From positions 123,514,594 to 123,578,593 of the forward strand of contig OW240915.1 in NCBI GenBank assembly GCA_933207985.1: a stretch of 64,000 bases of DNA, in the 5' to 3' direction. Below the pieces are notes generated by a model that saw only the letters and a list, made by a program, of their open reading frames with translations, made no database searches and was not told the origin of the DNA. Shown one piece after another: positions 54,194 through 63,230 of this stretch; within the stretch, counting starts at the first letter, position 1, and every line of letters starts with the position of its first letter. The stretch comes from Pelobates cultripes (taxonomy: Eukaryota; Chordata; Amphibia; Anura; Pelobatidae). Position numbers and translations under genes: made by a program.

Positions 54194-54203
54194 GCCCTAT
54201 CGT
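54194..54203 (-). promoter_or_regulatory. Primer-binding site of the chromovirus, apparently self-primed
   Basis: The sense strand reads ACGATAGGGC two bases after the LTR. It pairs with GCCCTATTGT (46157-46166 in the 3' LTR) over 10 positions, nine Watson-Crick and one G-U. That segment lies about 31 nt below the TATA box. Confidence 0.6.
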
Positions 54204-54205
54204 AA

Positions 54206-54372
54206 TGTCACGGTAGTTTACCCCTACACGCAGGATTTAGTTCAACAATCGACAGATAGAGCATATACGACTTACCGGACCTTAGAATGGCCGGACTCGC
54301 CGTATAGCAGAGAATAGACAGAGTCAAGAACAACCCAACGTCAAGGGAACAAAGAGACAGCGAGAACAAAAA
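54206..54372 (-). repeat. Truncated 5' LTR of the chromovirus
   Basis: Its 167 bp match the start of 45839-46448 closely and stop in an A-run (GAACAAAAAA) where the CR1 monomers begin. The promoter part is missing. Confidence 0.9.
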
Positions 54373-55690
54373 ACATTATTTGAAAGCAGCCTCTATTAAG
54401 TAGACTCTTTCAAGTAGGAGTTAGAAAACCAGGAGTTACTTGGAGTGGTTTGTATACTGTGGAGAGTGGTTTGTATACTGTGGAGAGTGGTTTGTATTTT
54501 ATTTTTGTTTAATCTTTAAAATTGGTAAGGTTTAAAAAATAAAAAAGTGTTTGTTTTTTAAATTTTCTTTTTTTTTTTTCTGTGTTCTGGTTTCCCCCCC
54601 TTTTTTTGTGCTGCTGCTTGATTGATTTGGGGAGTGTTCATTAATTGCACCTGTGTGGGATTTGTATCCCCATAAAGGCTCACCCCTAACTCACTGAGCT
54701 TGCTCACATTATTTGAAAGCAGCCTCTATTAAGTAGACTCTTTCAAGTAGGAGTTAGAAAACCAGGAGTTACTTGGAGTGGTTTGTATACTGTGGAGAGT
54801 GGTTTGTATTTTATTTTTGTTTAATCTTTAAAGTTGGTAAGGTTTAAAAAAAAAAATAAAAAATTTGTTTTTTAAATTTACTTTTTTTTGTTTTTGTGTT
54901 CTGGTTTTCCCCCCTTTTTTTGTGCTGCTGCTTGATTGATTGGGGGAGTGTTAATTGTTTGCACCTGTGTGGGATTTGTATCCCCATAAAGGCACACCCC
55001 TAACTCACTGAGCTTGCTCACATTATTTGAAAGCAGCCTCTATTAAGTAGACTTTTTCAAGTAGGAGTTAGAAAACCAGGAGTTACTTGGAGTGGTTTGT
55101 ATACTGTGGAGAGTGGTTTGTATTAATCTTTAAAACTGGTAAGGTTTAAAAAAAAAAAGTTTTTGTTTTATAAATTTTCTTCTTTTTTTTTTCTGTGTTT
55201 TGGTTTTCCCTCCTTTTTTGTGCTGCTGCTTGATTGATTGGGGGATTGTTCATTAATTGCACCTGTGTGGGATTGTATCCCCATAAAGGCACACCCCTAA
55301 CTCACTGAGCTTGCTCACATTATTTGAAAGCAGCCTCTATTAAGTAGACTCTTTCAAGTAGGAGTTAGAAAACCAGGAGTTACTTGGAGTGGTTTGTATA
55401 CTGTGGAGAGTGGTTTGTATTTTATTTTTGTTTAATCTTTAAAGTTGGTAAGGTTTAAAAAAAAAAATAAAAAATTTGTTTTTTAAATTTACTTTTTTTT
55501 GTTTTTGTGTTCTGGTTTTCCCCCCTTTTTTTGTGCTGCTGCTTGATTGATTGGGGGAGTGTTAATTGTTTGCACCTGTGTGGGATTTGTATCCCCATAA
55601 AGGCACACCCCTAACTCACTGAGCTTGCTCACATTATTTGAAAGCAGACTCTATTAAGTAGACTCTTTCAAGTAGGAGTTAGAAAACCAG
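54373..55690 (+). repeat. CR1-2 5' tandem monomers (about 300-330 bp, four full and one partial)
   Basis: Units begin CATTATTTGAAAGCAGCC at 54373, 54707, 55021, 55318 and about 55632 (spacing 334, 314, 297, 314). Each contains AGTGGTTTGTATACTGTGGAG and ends ACTCACTGAGCTTGCTCA. The last partial unit leads into ORF1. Length differences come from T-rich stretches and a missing 'tttatttttgt' segment in the third unit. Such 5' monomers act as promoters in some LINE families. Confidence 0.9.
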
Positions 55691-55756
55691 GAGTTGAAAC
55701 TAATAAGAGGTTTAAATTATCAAGGTAACTGTTTTTATTTACTGTTTAAAGGGGAA

Positions 55757-56749
55757 ATGAGTGTTAGCAAGATTGCTGGTTTAACTCAATGCACATCTTG
55801 TTGCATGTATGGCTGCCTGGATGTACCCGTCCAGGGTCCATACCTCTGTGATGGTTGTGTGCGAGTGGCTTCTCTGGAAGCTCAGATTGGAGATCTCGAG
55901 AAGCAAATCGCAACATTGAGGGAGATTGACAATCTTGAGAGGAGTCTACTGCTCACTGAGCAGAGTTTAGTGGGGACAGGTAGTGGAGAGGGAGGAGATA
56001 AGACAGATGGGGAACAGGCATGTAGCTGGGTGACAGTGGGGCGAGGAAGCAGGGGGGGAGGGAAGAGGAAAGGGCTAGCTAGTCCTGATTTGGTGCAACC
56101 TAGCAGATTTGCCCGCTTGAGGGAAGATGTTGGGAGCATCAGCTCAGGAGTAGCTGTATTAGAGGAAGCTGTTACTTCTAACAGCCGAGCTAACAGCCCC
56201 CCTAGTACGGGTGGGGATCAAAATGTAAGGAAGGCAAGACAGGTTGTGGTGGTAGGGGACTCTATCATTAGGAGAGCAGATAGGGCAATCTGCCGCTCTG
56301 ATCGGCTCAACCGGACAGTTTGCTGTCTCCCGGGTGCTCGGGTCCGGCATGTTGCTGACAGAGTGGATGGATTATTGGGAGGGGCTGGGGATGACCCAGC
56401 GGTCATGGTCCATGTTGGTACCAATGACAAAGTAAGAGGAAGATGGAAGGTCCTAAAGAATGATTTCAGGGAATTAGGTAGCAAACTTAAGAAAAGGACC
56501 TCCAAGGTGGTATTCTCTGAGATATTACCTGTGCCACGCGCTACAGTGGAAAGGCAGCGGGAGATTAGAGAGGTCAATGCGTGGCTTAAGTCTTGGTGCA
56601 GGAAGGAGGGTTTTGGGTTTTTAGAGCACTGGGCCGACTTTGCGATTGGGTACAACCTTTATAGTGGTGATGGATTGCACCTAAACGGGAGAGGGTCTGC
56701 AGTGCTGGGGGATAGGATGGCTAGAAGGTTGGAGGAGATTTTAAACTAG
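55757..56749 (+). CDS. CR1-2 ORF1: zinc-finger, coiled coil and SGNH esterase (330 aa)
   Basis: The frame is open from 55694, but ATG 55757 (GGGGAAATGA) is the better start. Numbered from 55694: a Cys cluster CTSCCMYGC...LCDGC (about 33-55), a coiled coil (VASLEAQIGDLEKQIATLREIDNLE, about 58-83), and an SGNH hydrolase domain with VVVVGDSII (nucleophile Ser in GDS, about 190), HVGTND (about 239-244) and DGLHLN (Asp/His, about 325-330). All catalytic blocks are present. CR1 and L2 ORF1 proteins often carry such an esterase; binding to nucleic acid or lipid is proposed for the family. No internal stop. Confidence 0.92.
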   Translation: MSVSKIAGLTQCTSCCMYGCLDVPVQGPYLCDGCVRVASLEAQIGDLEKQIATLREIDNLERSLLLTEQSLVGTGSGEGGDKTDGEQACSWVTVGRGSRGGGKRKGLASPDLVQPSRFARLREDVGSISSGVAVLEEAVTSNSRANSPPSTGGDQNVRKARQVVVVGDSIIRRADRAICRSDRLNRTVCCLPGARVRHVADRVDGLLGGAGDDPAVMVHVGTNDKVRGRWKVLKNDFRELGSKLKKRTSKVVFSEILPVPRATVERQREIREVNAWLKSWCRKEGFGFLEHWADFAIGYNLYSGDGLHLNGRGSAVLGDRMARRLEEILN

Positions 56750-56900
56750 TAGTAGGGGGGGAGGGTCATAGCAATCTACAAAATGGAGATAGGACAGAAA
56801 GGAGATGGGCTTTAGCACAGTATAAGGGGGTGGAAACGGGGGGAGGGGCAAGCTCAGAACAGAGAAGCTGTGTAATGTTGAAAATTCACAAAATATACAA

Positions 56901-59354
56901 GTGATGCATAATATTAAATGTATGCTTACTAATGCAAGGAGCCTAAATAACAAAATGGGGGAACTAGAGGCATTAGCATACACTAAACAATATGATATAA
57001 TAGGCATAACTGAAACATGGTGGGATGAGACACATGACTGGGCAGCTAACTTAAATGGGTACATGTTATTTAGGAAGGATAGGAAAAACAAGAAGGGTGG
57101 TGGGGTATGTTTGTATGTCAAACATGATTTAAAGCCAAATGTTAAGCAAATGGAATGCGAGGAGGATAATGTGGAAGCTTTATGGGTAAATATCTGCTTG
57201 GGGGAAAAGAAGGGAAACCAACTATTGGTTGGGATATGTTATAAACCACCTAATGTTAATATTGACGAGGAACAACAGCTGTTTGAGCAAATTGAGAAAG
57301 CTGCAAATCTGGGTAACACTTTAATTATTGGAGATTTTAATTACCCGGATATAAATTGGGACAGAGGGACTAGTGCCTCAGCAAAGGGAATTAGGTTTTT
57401 AAACTTGTTAAATGACACCTTCATGTCACAACTTGTGCAAGCACCAACTAGAATGGATGCTTGTCTGGACCTGGTTTTAACAAACAACGTTGATCTTTTG
57501 ACCAACATTCAAGTAGGTGAGCACTTGGGAAATAGTGATCACAATATAGTGTCCTTTGAAATAAACTCAAAAAAACAAAAGCACATGGGGAATACTAAAA
57601 CATATAATTTTAAAAAGGCCAATTTCAATAAGTTAAGGGAAGCTTTACAATATATTGACTGGCATAAACTCTTTAGTGAAAAGAACACTGAGGATAAATG
57701 GATCATCTTCCAACAAATATTACAAAGGTACATTTCTCAGTATGTACCGTTGGGAAATAAATATAAAAGAAACAAATTAAAACCAATGTGGCTTAGTAGA
57801 GAAGTAAAACAAGAGATTACAACTAAGAGAAGGGCATTTAAAGCATTTAAATCGGACAAATCAGATGCATCTTATAAAAGATATAAGGATGCAAATAATG
57901 CGTGCAAAAAGGCAATTAGACTTGCTAAACTTCAAAATGAAATAATGATAGCTGAAGAGAGCAAAACCAACCCCAAAGCATTTTTTAAGTACATAAATTC
58001 TAAAAAAAAACAAAATGAAAGTGTAGGTACACTAAAAACTGAAACGGGGGTGTTAATTAATGAAGACCAGGAAAAGGCAGGAATTTTAAATAACTATTTC
58101 TCCTCCGTATATATTAAGGAAGAACCCATGGCAATAGATGTGCAAATGATTGCTACTAAAAACTTGCAGAATAATTGTAATTGGTTAACTCAAGACAAGG
58201 TGCTGCAGCAACTAAAGAAAGTTAATATAAACAAAGCTCCAGGGCCTGACGGTATCCATCCACGTGTACTTAAGGAACTAAGTGCAGAAATAAGTGAACC
58301 TCTGTTTTTAATCTTTCAAGATTCTTTTCTTTCAGGAAGTGTTCCGGAGGATTGGAGGAAGGCAGATGTGGTTCCTATATTCAAAAAGGGTTCAAAATCC
58401 TTGCCTGGAAATTATAGACCTGTGAGCTTAACTTCTGTGGCTGGTAAAATATTTGAAAGGTTATTAAGGGATAATATTCAAGAATTCCTTGAGAAGAACA
58501 TGGTTATCAGCAAAAATCAGCACGGTTTTATGAAGCACAGGTCATGTCAAACTAACTTGATTGCGTTCTACGAAGAAGTAAGTAGAAGTATAGATCAGGG
58601 TGTTGCCGTGGATGTGATCTATTTGGATTTTGCCAAGGCATTTGATACAGTTCCACACAATAGATTAGTGTTCAAACTCAAGGAAATCGGTCTAGATGAA
58701 AATGCTTGTTCTTGGGTAGAACATTGGCTTAAAAACAGAGTACAAAGAGTTGTCATTAATGGTAAATTTTCAAGCTGGACAGAGGTGGCAAGTGGTGTCC
58801 CTCAGGGGTCTGTTCTGGGACCCCTTCTATTTAACATGTTTATAAATGATCTTGAAGACCGCATTGAAAGTCATGTTTCAGTGTTTGCAGATGACACCAA
58901 ACTTTGTAAAACAATACAATGTGAGCAAGATATTACTTTGCTGCAGAGGGACTTAGATAGACTGGGGGACTGGGCACTCAAATGGCAGATGAAATTTAAT
59001 GTTGAAAAATGCAAAGTTATGCACTTCGGCGTAAAGAATACACAAGCAACGTATACCCTTAATGGAAGCGAATTAGGGATAACAACACATGAAAAGGACT
59101 TGGGAATTGTTATAGATAACAAACTATGCAACAATGTGCAATGTCAATCAGCAGTGGCCAAGGCCAGTAAGGTATTGTCATGCATGAAAAAGGGCATTCA
59201 TTCTCGGGACAAGAATATAATTTTGCCTCTTTATAAATCACTGGTAAGACCCATATTGAATATGGTATGGGCACCTGTTCTAAAGAAGGATATTATGGCA
59301 CAGTGCTACAAAATTAATAAAAGGAATGGAACATATCATATGAAGAAAGGTTAA
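56901..59354 (+). CDS. CR1-2 ORF2: endonuclease and reverse transcriptase (817 aa, C-terminus altered)
   Basis: APE-type endonuclease: NARSLNNK, ITETWWDETHDW (about 34), ICYKPPN, IGDFNYPDINW (about 143) and GNSDHNIVSF (about 211). RT: NKAPGPDGIHPRVLKEL, YRPVSLTSVAGKIFERLL, YLDFAKAFDTVPH (about 574), ASGVPQGSVLGPLLF and VFADDTKLC (about 662). The first ~785 codons look functional. After [13 protein letters not shown] the frame enters a defective duplicate and ends early at 59354; the normal continuation ([22 protein letters not shown]) is in the second duplicate at 59411-59656. The C-terminal CR1 domain is therefore detached. Confidence 0.93.
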   Translation: MMHNIKCMLTNARSLNNKMGELEALAYTKQYDIIGITETWWDETHDWAANLNGYMLFRKDRKNKKGGGVCLYVKHDLKPNVKQMECEEDNVEALWVNICLGEKKGNQLLVGICYKPPNVNIDEEQQLFEQIEKAANLGNTLIIGDFNYPDINWDRGTSASAKGIRFLNLLNDTFMSQLVQAPTRMDACLDLVLTNNVDLLTNIQVGEHLGNSDHNIVSFEINSKKQKHMGNTKTYNFKKANFNKLREALQYIDWHKLFSEKNTEDKWIIFQQILQRYISQYVPLGNKYKRNKLKPMWLSREVKQEITTKRRAFKAFKSDKSDASYKRYKDANNACKKAIRLAKLQNEIMIAEESKTNPKAFFKYINSKKKQNESVGTLKTETGVLINEDQEKAGILNNYFSSVYIKEEPMAIDVQMIATKNLQNNCNWLTQDKVLQQLKKVNINKAPGPDGIHPRVLKELSAEISEPLFLIFQDSFLSGSVPEDWRKADVVPIFKKGSKSLPGNYRPVSLTSVAGKIFERLLRDNIQEFLEKNMVISKNQHGFMKHRSCQTNLIAFYEEVSRSIDQGVAVDVIYLDFAKAFDTVPHNRLVFKLKEIGLDENACSWVEHWLKNRVQRVVINGKFSSWTEVASGVPQGSVLGPLLFNMFINDLEDRIESHVSVFADDTKLCKTIQCEQDITLLQRDLDRLGDWALKWQMKFNVEKCKVMHFGVKNTQATYTLNGSELGITTHEKDLGIVIDNKLCNNVQCQSAVAKASKVLSCMKKGIHSRDKNIILPLYKSLVRPILNMVWAPVLKKDIMAQCYKINKRNGTYHMKKG

Positions 59355-59530
59355 CGGTTTAGACAAGAATATAATTTTGCCTCTTTATAAATCACTGGTA
59401 AGACCCCATATTGAATATGCTGTGGGCACCTGTTCTAAAGAAGGATATTATGGCACTGGAAAAAGTGCAGAGGCGGGCTACAAAATTAATAAAAGGAATG
59501 GAACATATCGGCTATGAAGAAAGGTTAACA
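59211..59530 (+). repeat. Imperfect ~150-bp tandem duplication in CR1-2 ORF2
   Basis: AAGAATATAATTTTGCCTCT starts at 59211 and at about 59363. The first unit lacks about 21 bp ('ggaaaaagtgcagaggcggg') and several smaller pieces. It disrupts the ORF. Confidence 0.9.
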
Positions 59531-59656
59531 AATTTAAACCTATTTAGTTTAGAAAAACGTCGCCTGAGAGGGGATATGATAACATTATACAAAATATATT
59601 CGGGGCCAATACAAACCATTGTGTGGAAATCTATTCACAAACCGGACTTTACATAG

Positions 59657-60073
59657 GACACGAGGCCATGCGTTTAGACTGGAAGAAAGAAGATTTTGTC
59701 TAAGGCAAAGGAAAGGTTTTTTTTTACTGTAAGAACAATCAGGATGTGGAATTCTCTGCCTGAAGAAGTGGTTTTATCAGAGTCCATACAGATGTTCAAA
59801 CGGCTACTAGATGCATACTTGCAAGAACAGAATATTCAAGGATATAATCTTTCAATGTAGGGTAATAGCTGCTTGATCCAAGGATAAATCTGACTGCCAT
59901 TCTGGGGTCAAGAAGGAATTTTTTTTCCTGGCTTGTTGCAAAATTGTGCTTCAAACTGTTTTTTTTTGCCTTCTTTTGGATCAACAGCAAAAAACAAATG
60001 TGAGGGAGGCTGAACTTGATGGACGCAAGTCTCTTTTCAGCTATGTAACTATGGAACTATGTAACTATGATAC
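59657..60073 (+). other. CR1-2 C-terminal remnant and 3' end
   Basis: Homologous to 4122-4535: RLRQRKGF- and IRMWNSLPEEVV-type coding sequence in broken frames, then the 3' UTR with GGGGTCAAGAAGGAATTTTTT and TTTTGGATCAACAGC, ending in short ACTATG(T/G)A repeats. Confidence 0.88.
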
Positions 60074-60173
60074 NNNNNNNNNNNNNNNNNNNNNNNNNNN
60101 NNNNNNNNNNNNNNNNNNNNNNNNNNNNNNNNNNNNNNNNNNNNNNNNNNNNNNNNNNNNNNNNNNNNNNNNN
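60074..60173. other. Assembly gap of 100 N
   Basis: Exactly 100 N, the customary placeholder for a gap of unknown length. Sequence on the two sides need not be adjacent; the rest of the chromovirus 5' LTR is not seen beyond it. Confidence 0.98.
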
Positions 60174-60479
60174 TTGCTCAGAATAGTTGCCAGCCAGTGA
60201 CATTTACTAGGATCGCTATCAAGAGAGAAGTAAGCATGAATAAAAATGTTGAAAGGGGACATCCCTGTCAAGTTCCGATATGAATCGGTAAGCTATCAGT
60301 TAGCGATCCATTAATTCTAATTTTCTAATAGTGTTCTAATCCATTTCAGAATATTGTCACCAAAGCCCATTTTGAAGAGTAGCTAACATAAAAGTCCAAT
60401 CTACTCTGTCAAACATCTTTTCAGCAACAGTAGATAGTAAAGGTAATGGCCTATTTCCAATGTTGTAATAAAAAAGGTC
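60174..60479 (-). pseudogene. L1 ORF2 fragment (L1-c), left part
   Basis: The minus strand reads like the RT region around AEKMFDRVDWTF and NGFGDNILKWI, the equivalent of AEKAFDRVRWDFL in L1-a, with stops. It continues the fragment on the far side of the TTAA element (62722-62998). Confidence 0.75.
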
Positions 60480-60904
60480 TTAAAGCGGCACTGTCATGCC
60501 GAACTTACCTTTCCTCAATCTCTTCCTCTTCTCCCCCTCTCTCAGGATCTGTTCTTCTTTTCTTCCTGTCTTCTTTAGTTTTCTTTAAAATCATAAGACA
60601 AAGTAGGAACTCTTTGCCTTATGGAGGATTCCTCCGCTTGACCAACTCTGACCAGCGGAGGAGCAAAGTGTGCTTCATTTCCGCTGGTCAGAGCAATTTT
60701 CCAATGATCCTTACCTTTCCTCTGTGTTCCCGCAATGCTTCCTGTCATTTTACACGAAACTGCCGAATTGCGTTCTAACTGAATGAGAACAGTATGTTCG
60801 TTTGTTTTAGAACTCAATTCGGCATTTTGTTCGGATCGCAATTTCATTTGAATGAATGAAACTCCGATCCTATTCTTGCTGTGGCTGCATCTTGCAGCCG
60901 CTTA

Positions 60905-61080
60905 GTAGATAACTCCCTAATTCCCACAGTATCAGGGAGCTATCTACTAAAAGGCTGAAAGACCTCAATTGGTCTTTCAGCCAACTTTACTAATACTAAG
61001 TAAAAATTACTTAGTATTAGTAAATAATATGCCCCTACTCGCTATACCGCGGGTAGGGGCATGTCTGGTAAACAGTGAGC
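60905..61080 (+). repeat. Hairpin cluster, half copy of the fold-back arm
   Basis: The same four consecutive hairpins as 17954-18120: GTAGATAACTCCC..GGGAGCTATCTAC, GGCTGAAAGACC..GGTCTTTCAGCC (perfect), ACTAATACTAAGTA..TACTTAGTATTAGT (perfect) and TGCCCCTACTCGC..GGGTAGGGGCA. They are followed by 'gtaaacagtgagca' as in the other copy. Confidence 0.88.
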
Positions 61081-61124
61081 AGACTGTGGCTGCTCACTGT
61101 AAAAAAAAAACAAAAAAAACCAAC

Positions 61125-61710
61125 TATTGGCCCCCACCCCTAAATGACGGGTGGGGGCCCTAAAGTAAAATAAGGGGGAGACCTAATGTCCCCCTCAGCC
61201 CCCACCCCTGTGCAGTGGGTGGGGGTCATAATGATAATGGGGGGACCTACTGCCCCCTTCGGTCCCCACCCCTGGGTGGCGGGTGGGGGCCAAATGATAA
61301 TGAGGAGGGGGACCTATTGTCCTCCCCCCCGGCCCCCACCCGAGCAGCGGGTGGGAGCCATAATGATGGCGGGGGGGACCTACTTTCCTCCCCACCCCGG
61401 CCCCCACCCCTGGGCGGCGGGTGGGGGCCAAATGATAATGAGGAGGGGGACCTAATGTCCTCCCTGGCCCCCACCCCTGAGCGGCGGGTGGGGGCCATAA
61501 TGATAATGGGGGGGACCTACTGCCCCCCCTGGCCCCCACCCCTGAGCGGCGGGTGGGGGCCATAATGATAATGGCGGGGGGGACCTACTGTCCACCCCCC
61601 CTCTGGCCCCCACCCCAGGGCAGCGGGTGGGGGCCATAAAGATAATGAGGGGGGGACCTACTGTCTTCCCCCACAGCCCCCACCCCCGGGCGGCGGGTGG
61701 GGGCCCTAAG
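61125..61710 (+). repeat. GC-rich minisatellite, about 60-80 bp x 8-9
   Basis: Units read approximately GGGTGGGGGCCATAATGATAATGGGGGGGACCTACTG, then CCCCC..GGCCCCCACCCCTGAGCGGC. They contain internal inverted symmetry (GGGTGGGGGCC/GGCCCCCACCC). Related to the G/C-rich core of 18120-18780. Open frames across it on both strands are repeat artefacts. Confidence 0.88.
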
Positions 61711-61734
61711 TCAATTCCCCCCACGCCCCCCCAC

Positions 61735-62370
61735 AAGGTGACTAGGGGTCCCTAAGCCCCTAGTCAACCACCCCCCCCCACCCAAATAAAAAGTCCCTAG
61801 CTACCCCCCTCACCCTAAAAAATAGAGAGGGGGGAATAAAATAACTAACCTGTAAAATAAAATTAAACTTACCATTCGACGTCTTCTTTTTTCTCAAATC
61901 TTCATTTTTCAGCCCCAAAAACGGCCAAATAAAAAAACCATCATAACCGTTGAATTTAAAATAAAATAAAAATCCTGAGTGCAAAAAAAAATCCGACGAA
62001 AAAAAAAAACCAGAGCGCAAGAAAATAATCCATCTTCACCCATGGAGGGATCCGCGCAGACTGAGCTCCGCAGGGCAGGGGAAGGCTTGTAAAGCCTTGC
62101 CCCGCCCTTCAATTAGGCTAAGAACACTCTGATTGGTGGGTTTAAGCCAATCAGAGTGCTCTTTGTCATTTTATTTGGCCTTTTTTGGGCCTGAAAAATG
62201 AAGATTTGAGAAAAAAGAAGACGTCGAATGGTAAGTTAAATTTTATTTTACAGGTTAGTTATTTTATTCCCCCCTCACTATTTGTTAGGGTGAGGGGGGT
62301 AGGTAGTGACTTTTTATTTGGGTGGGGGGGTGGGTGATTAGGGGCTTGGGGACCCCTAGTCACCTTGGGA
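61735..62370. repeat. Long inverted repeat, arms of about 180 bp
   Basis: 61737-61918 and 62186-62369 are inverted copies (for example 'ttaccattcgacgtcttctt' against 'aagaagacgtcgaatggtaa'), separated by about 270 bp that includes a CAATCAGAGTG-type short inverted pair. Confidence 0.85.
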
Positions 62371-62721
62371 GGAGGGGGAAATGACTTAGGGTTAGTTTGT
62401 TCGTCTGACATTTCGTCTGTCTGATGAATGAATGAATAGATGAAATTCCCGTTCGCATGTCCAGGTGTTTCACTGGGCATGTGCGGGAATCTCACAGTCT
62501 ATCTAGTTTGGGCTGATGACGTGTCCCACAGGGACTTCATCTACCCACACAAAGATGGCGGCGCCCTGAATCAAGATCGGGGCAGAAAATAAAGATTAAA
62601 AAATAGGTAATGTGGGGGGCTTAGGGGCCTTTGGGGGTGACTAGGGTGTCAGTTAGATGTAGTGGAGGCAGGAGGGGGGTTAAAAAAAAAACCAGGATTC
62701 GGCATGACAGTAACGCTTTAA

Positions 62722-62998
62722 GAGTGCTATCTCCATCCTCTCTCTCTGTTATAAAAACAGTCAAAACTGAATGTATCAGGGCAGATATTACTGTTTAAAA
62801 ACTGAGTAGCTATAACTTTTGTGAAATGTTTTATGTCAACATTAAGGAGGGAGATAGGACAATAACTCCCACAGACCTCTGGATCTTTATCTGTTTTCAG
62901 GATTATACTAATTGTTGCTGAAAAAAGATTCCAAACTACATTTCTTCTCATTTGTCAACGCATTTAGTGCCTTTTAAAATTTCGGACTTAGTAAATGG
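62722..62998 (-). pseudogene. L1 ORF2 fragment (L1-c), right part
   Basis: The minus strand reads ATISIILKTDKDPEVCGSY, then PISLLNVDIKHFTKVIA, the RT block that in L1-a is ILKPDKDPAKLVNYHPISLLNGDVK. Stops and substitutions make it dead. Confidence 0.85.
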
Positions 62999-63230
62999 TT
63001 AAATAATTTTAGCCTATTGTAAATCCTAAAATAGAAGAAATCCAATAGTTGGTGGGAAAACCAAATGCTGCCATGAATAATAGCCAGGAAAAGAAAATTT
63101 GCCATAGAATGAAGTATGCACAAGTATGAATAAATTTGCTATATTAATGGATAATCATGGCAGCATTTAACATATGGGATTCCCCCATAAATAATAACAC
63201 AGGGAGGGAGATACAAGCTACAATTTTTTT
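62999..63230 (-). other. Probable 3' non-coding part of the DIRS-like element
   Basis: No frame. Contains the inverted pair AAATGCTGCCATGA (about 63063) and TCATGGCAGCATTT (about 63157), which fits the terminal-repeat region of DIRS elements. The left boundary with L1-c is not fixed. Confidence 0.4.

Larger units (their letters stand above)
45839..54372 (-). mobile_element. Sushi-like chromovirus (Ty3/gypsy), interrupted three times
   Basis: Minus strand, right to left: the 3' part of the 5' LTR (54206-54372), primer site, gag, protease, RT/RNase H, integrase, chromodomain, purine tract, 3' LTR (45839-46448). Pol order is the usual PR-RT-RH-IN. A solo LTR (52345-52941) separates PR from RT, a 3.1-kb palindrome (47278-50358) splits integrase, and a CR1 replaced the rest of the 5' LTR at 54373. 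Frameshifts in gag and at the RNase H add to the damage. The DSGA-type protease, chromodomain and Gag style place it near sushi-ichi, the group from which mammalian RTL/PEG10 genes derive. Confidence 0.93.
54373..60073 (+). mobile_element. CR1-type LINE with 5' monomers and both ORFs (CR1-2)
   Basis: It consists of a tandem monomer array (54373 to about 55690), ORF1 (55757-56749), ORF2 (56901-59354) with a duplication-broken C-terminus, and the family 3' end (GGCTGAACTTGATGGACGCA...CTATGTAACTATG). The terminal short repeats stop at a run of N. It inserted into the chromovirus 5' LTR. This is the best CR1 in the window and the reference for CR1-1. Confidence 0.93.
60480..62721. mobile_element. 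2.2-kb TTAA-flanked composite palindromic element
   Basis: TTAA at 60480-60483 and 62718-62721 flanks inverted ends AAGCGGCACTGTCATGCCGAA and TTCGGCATGACAGTAACGCTT. It has no transposase frame. Inside are, left to right, a hairpin cluster shared with 17954-18943, a G/C-rich minisatellite and a long inverted repeat. It splits L1-c cleanly: the RT frame resumes on the right. TTAA use points to a piggyBac- or Kolobok-type transposase supplied in trans. Confidence 0.85.

Noticed and set aside
54373..55690. CRISPR-like or satellite array
   Set aside because: Units are about 300 bp without unique spacers and lead directly into CR1 ORF1; this is a eukaryotic LINE 5' array.
61195..61736. Gly/Pro-rich open frames on both strands as structural protein genes
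   Set aside because: Produced by a GC-rich minisatellite that is open in many frames.
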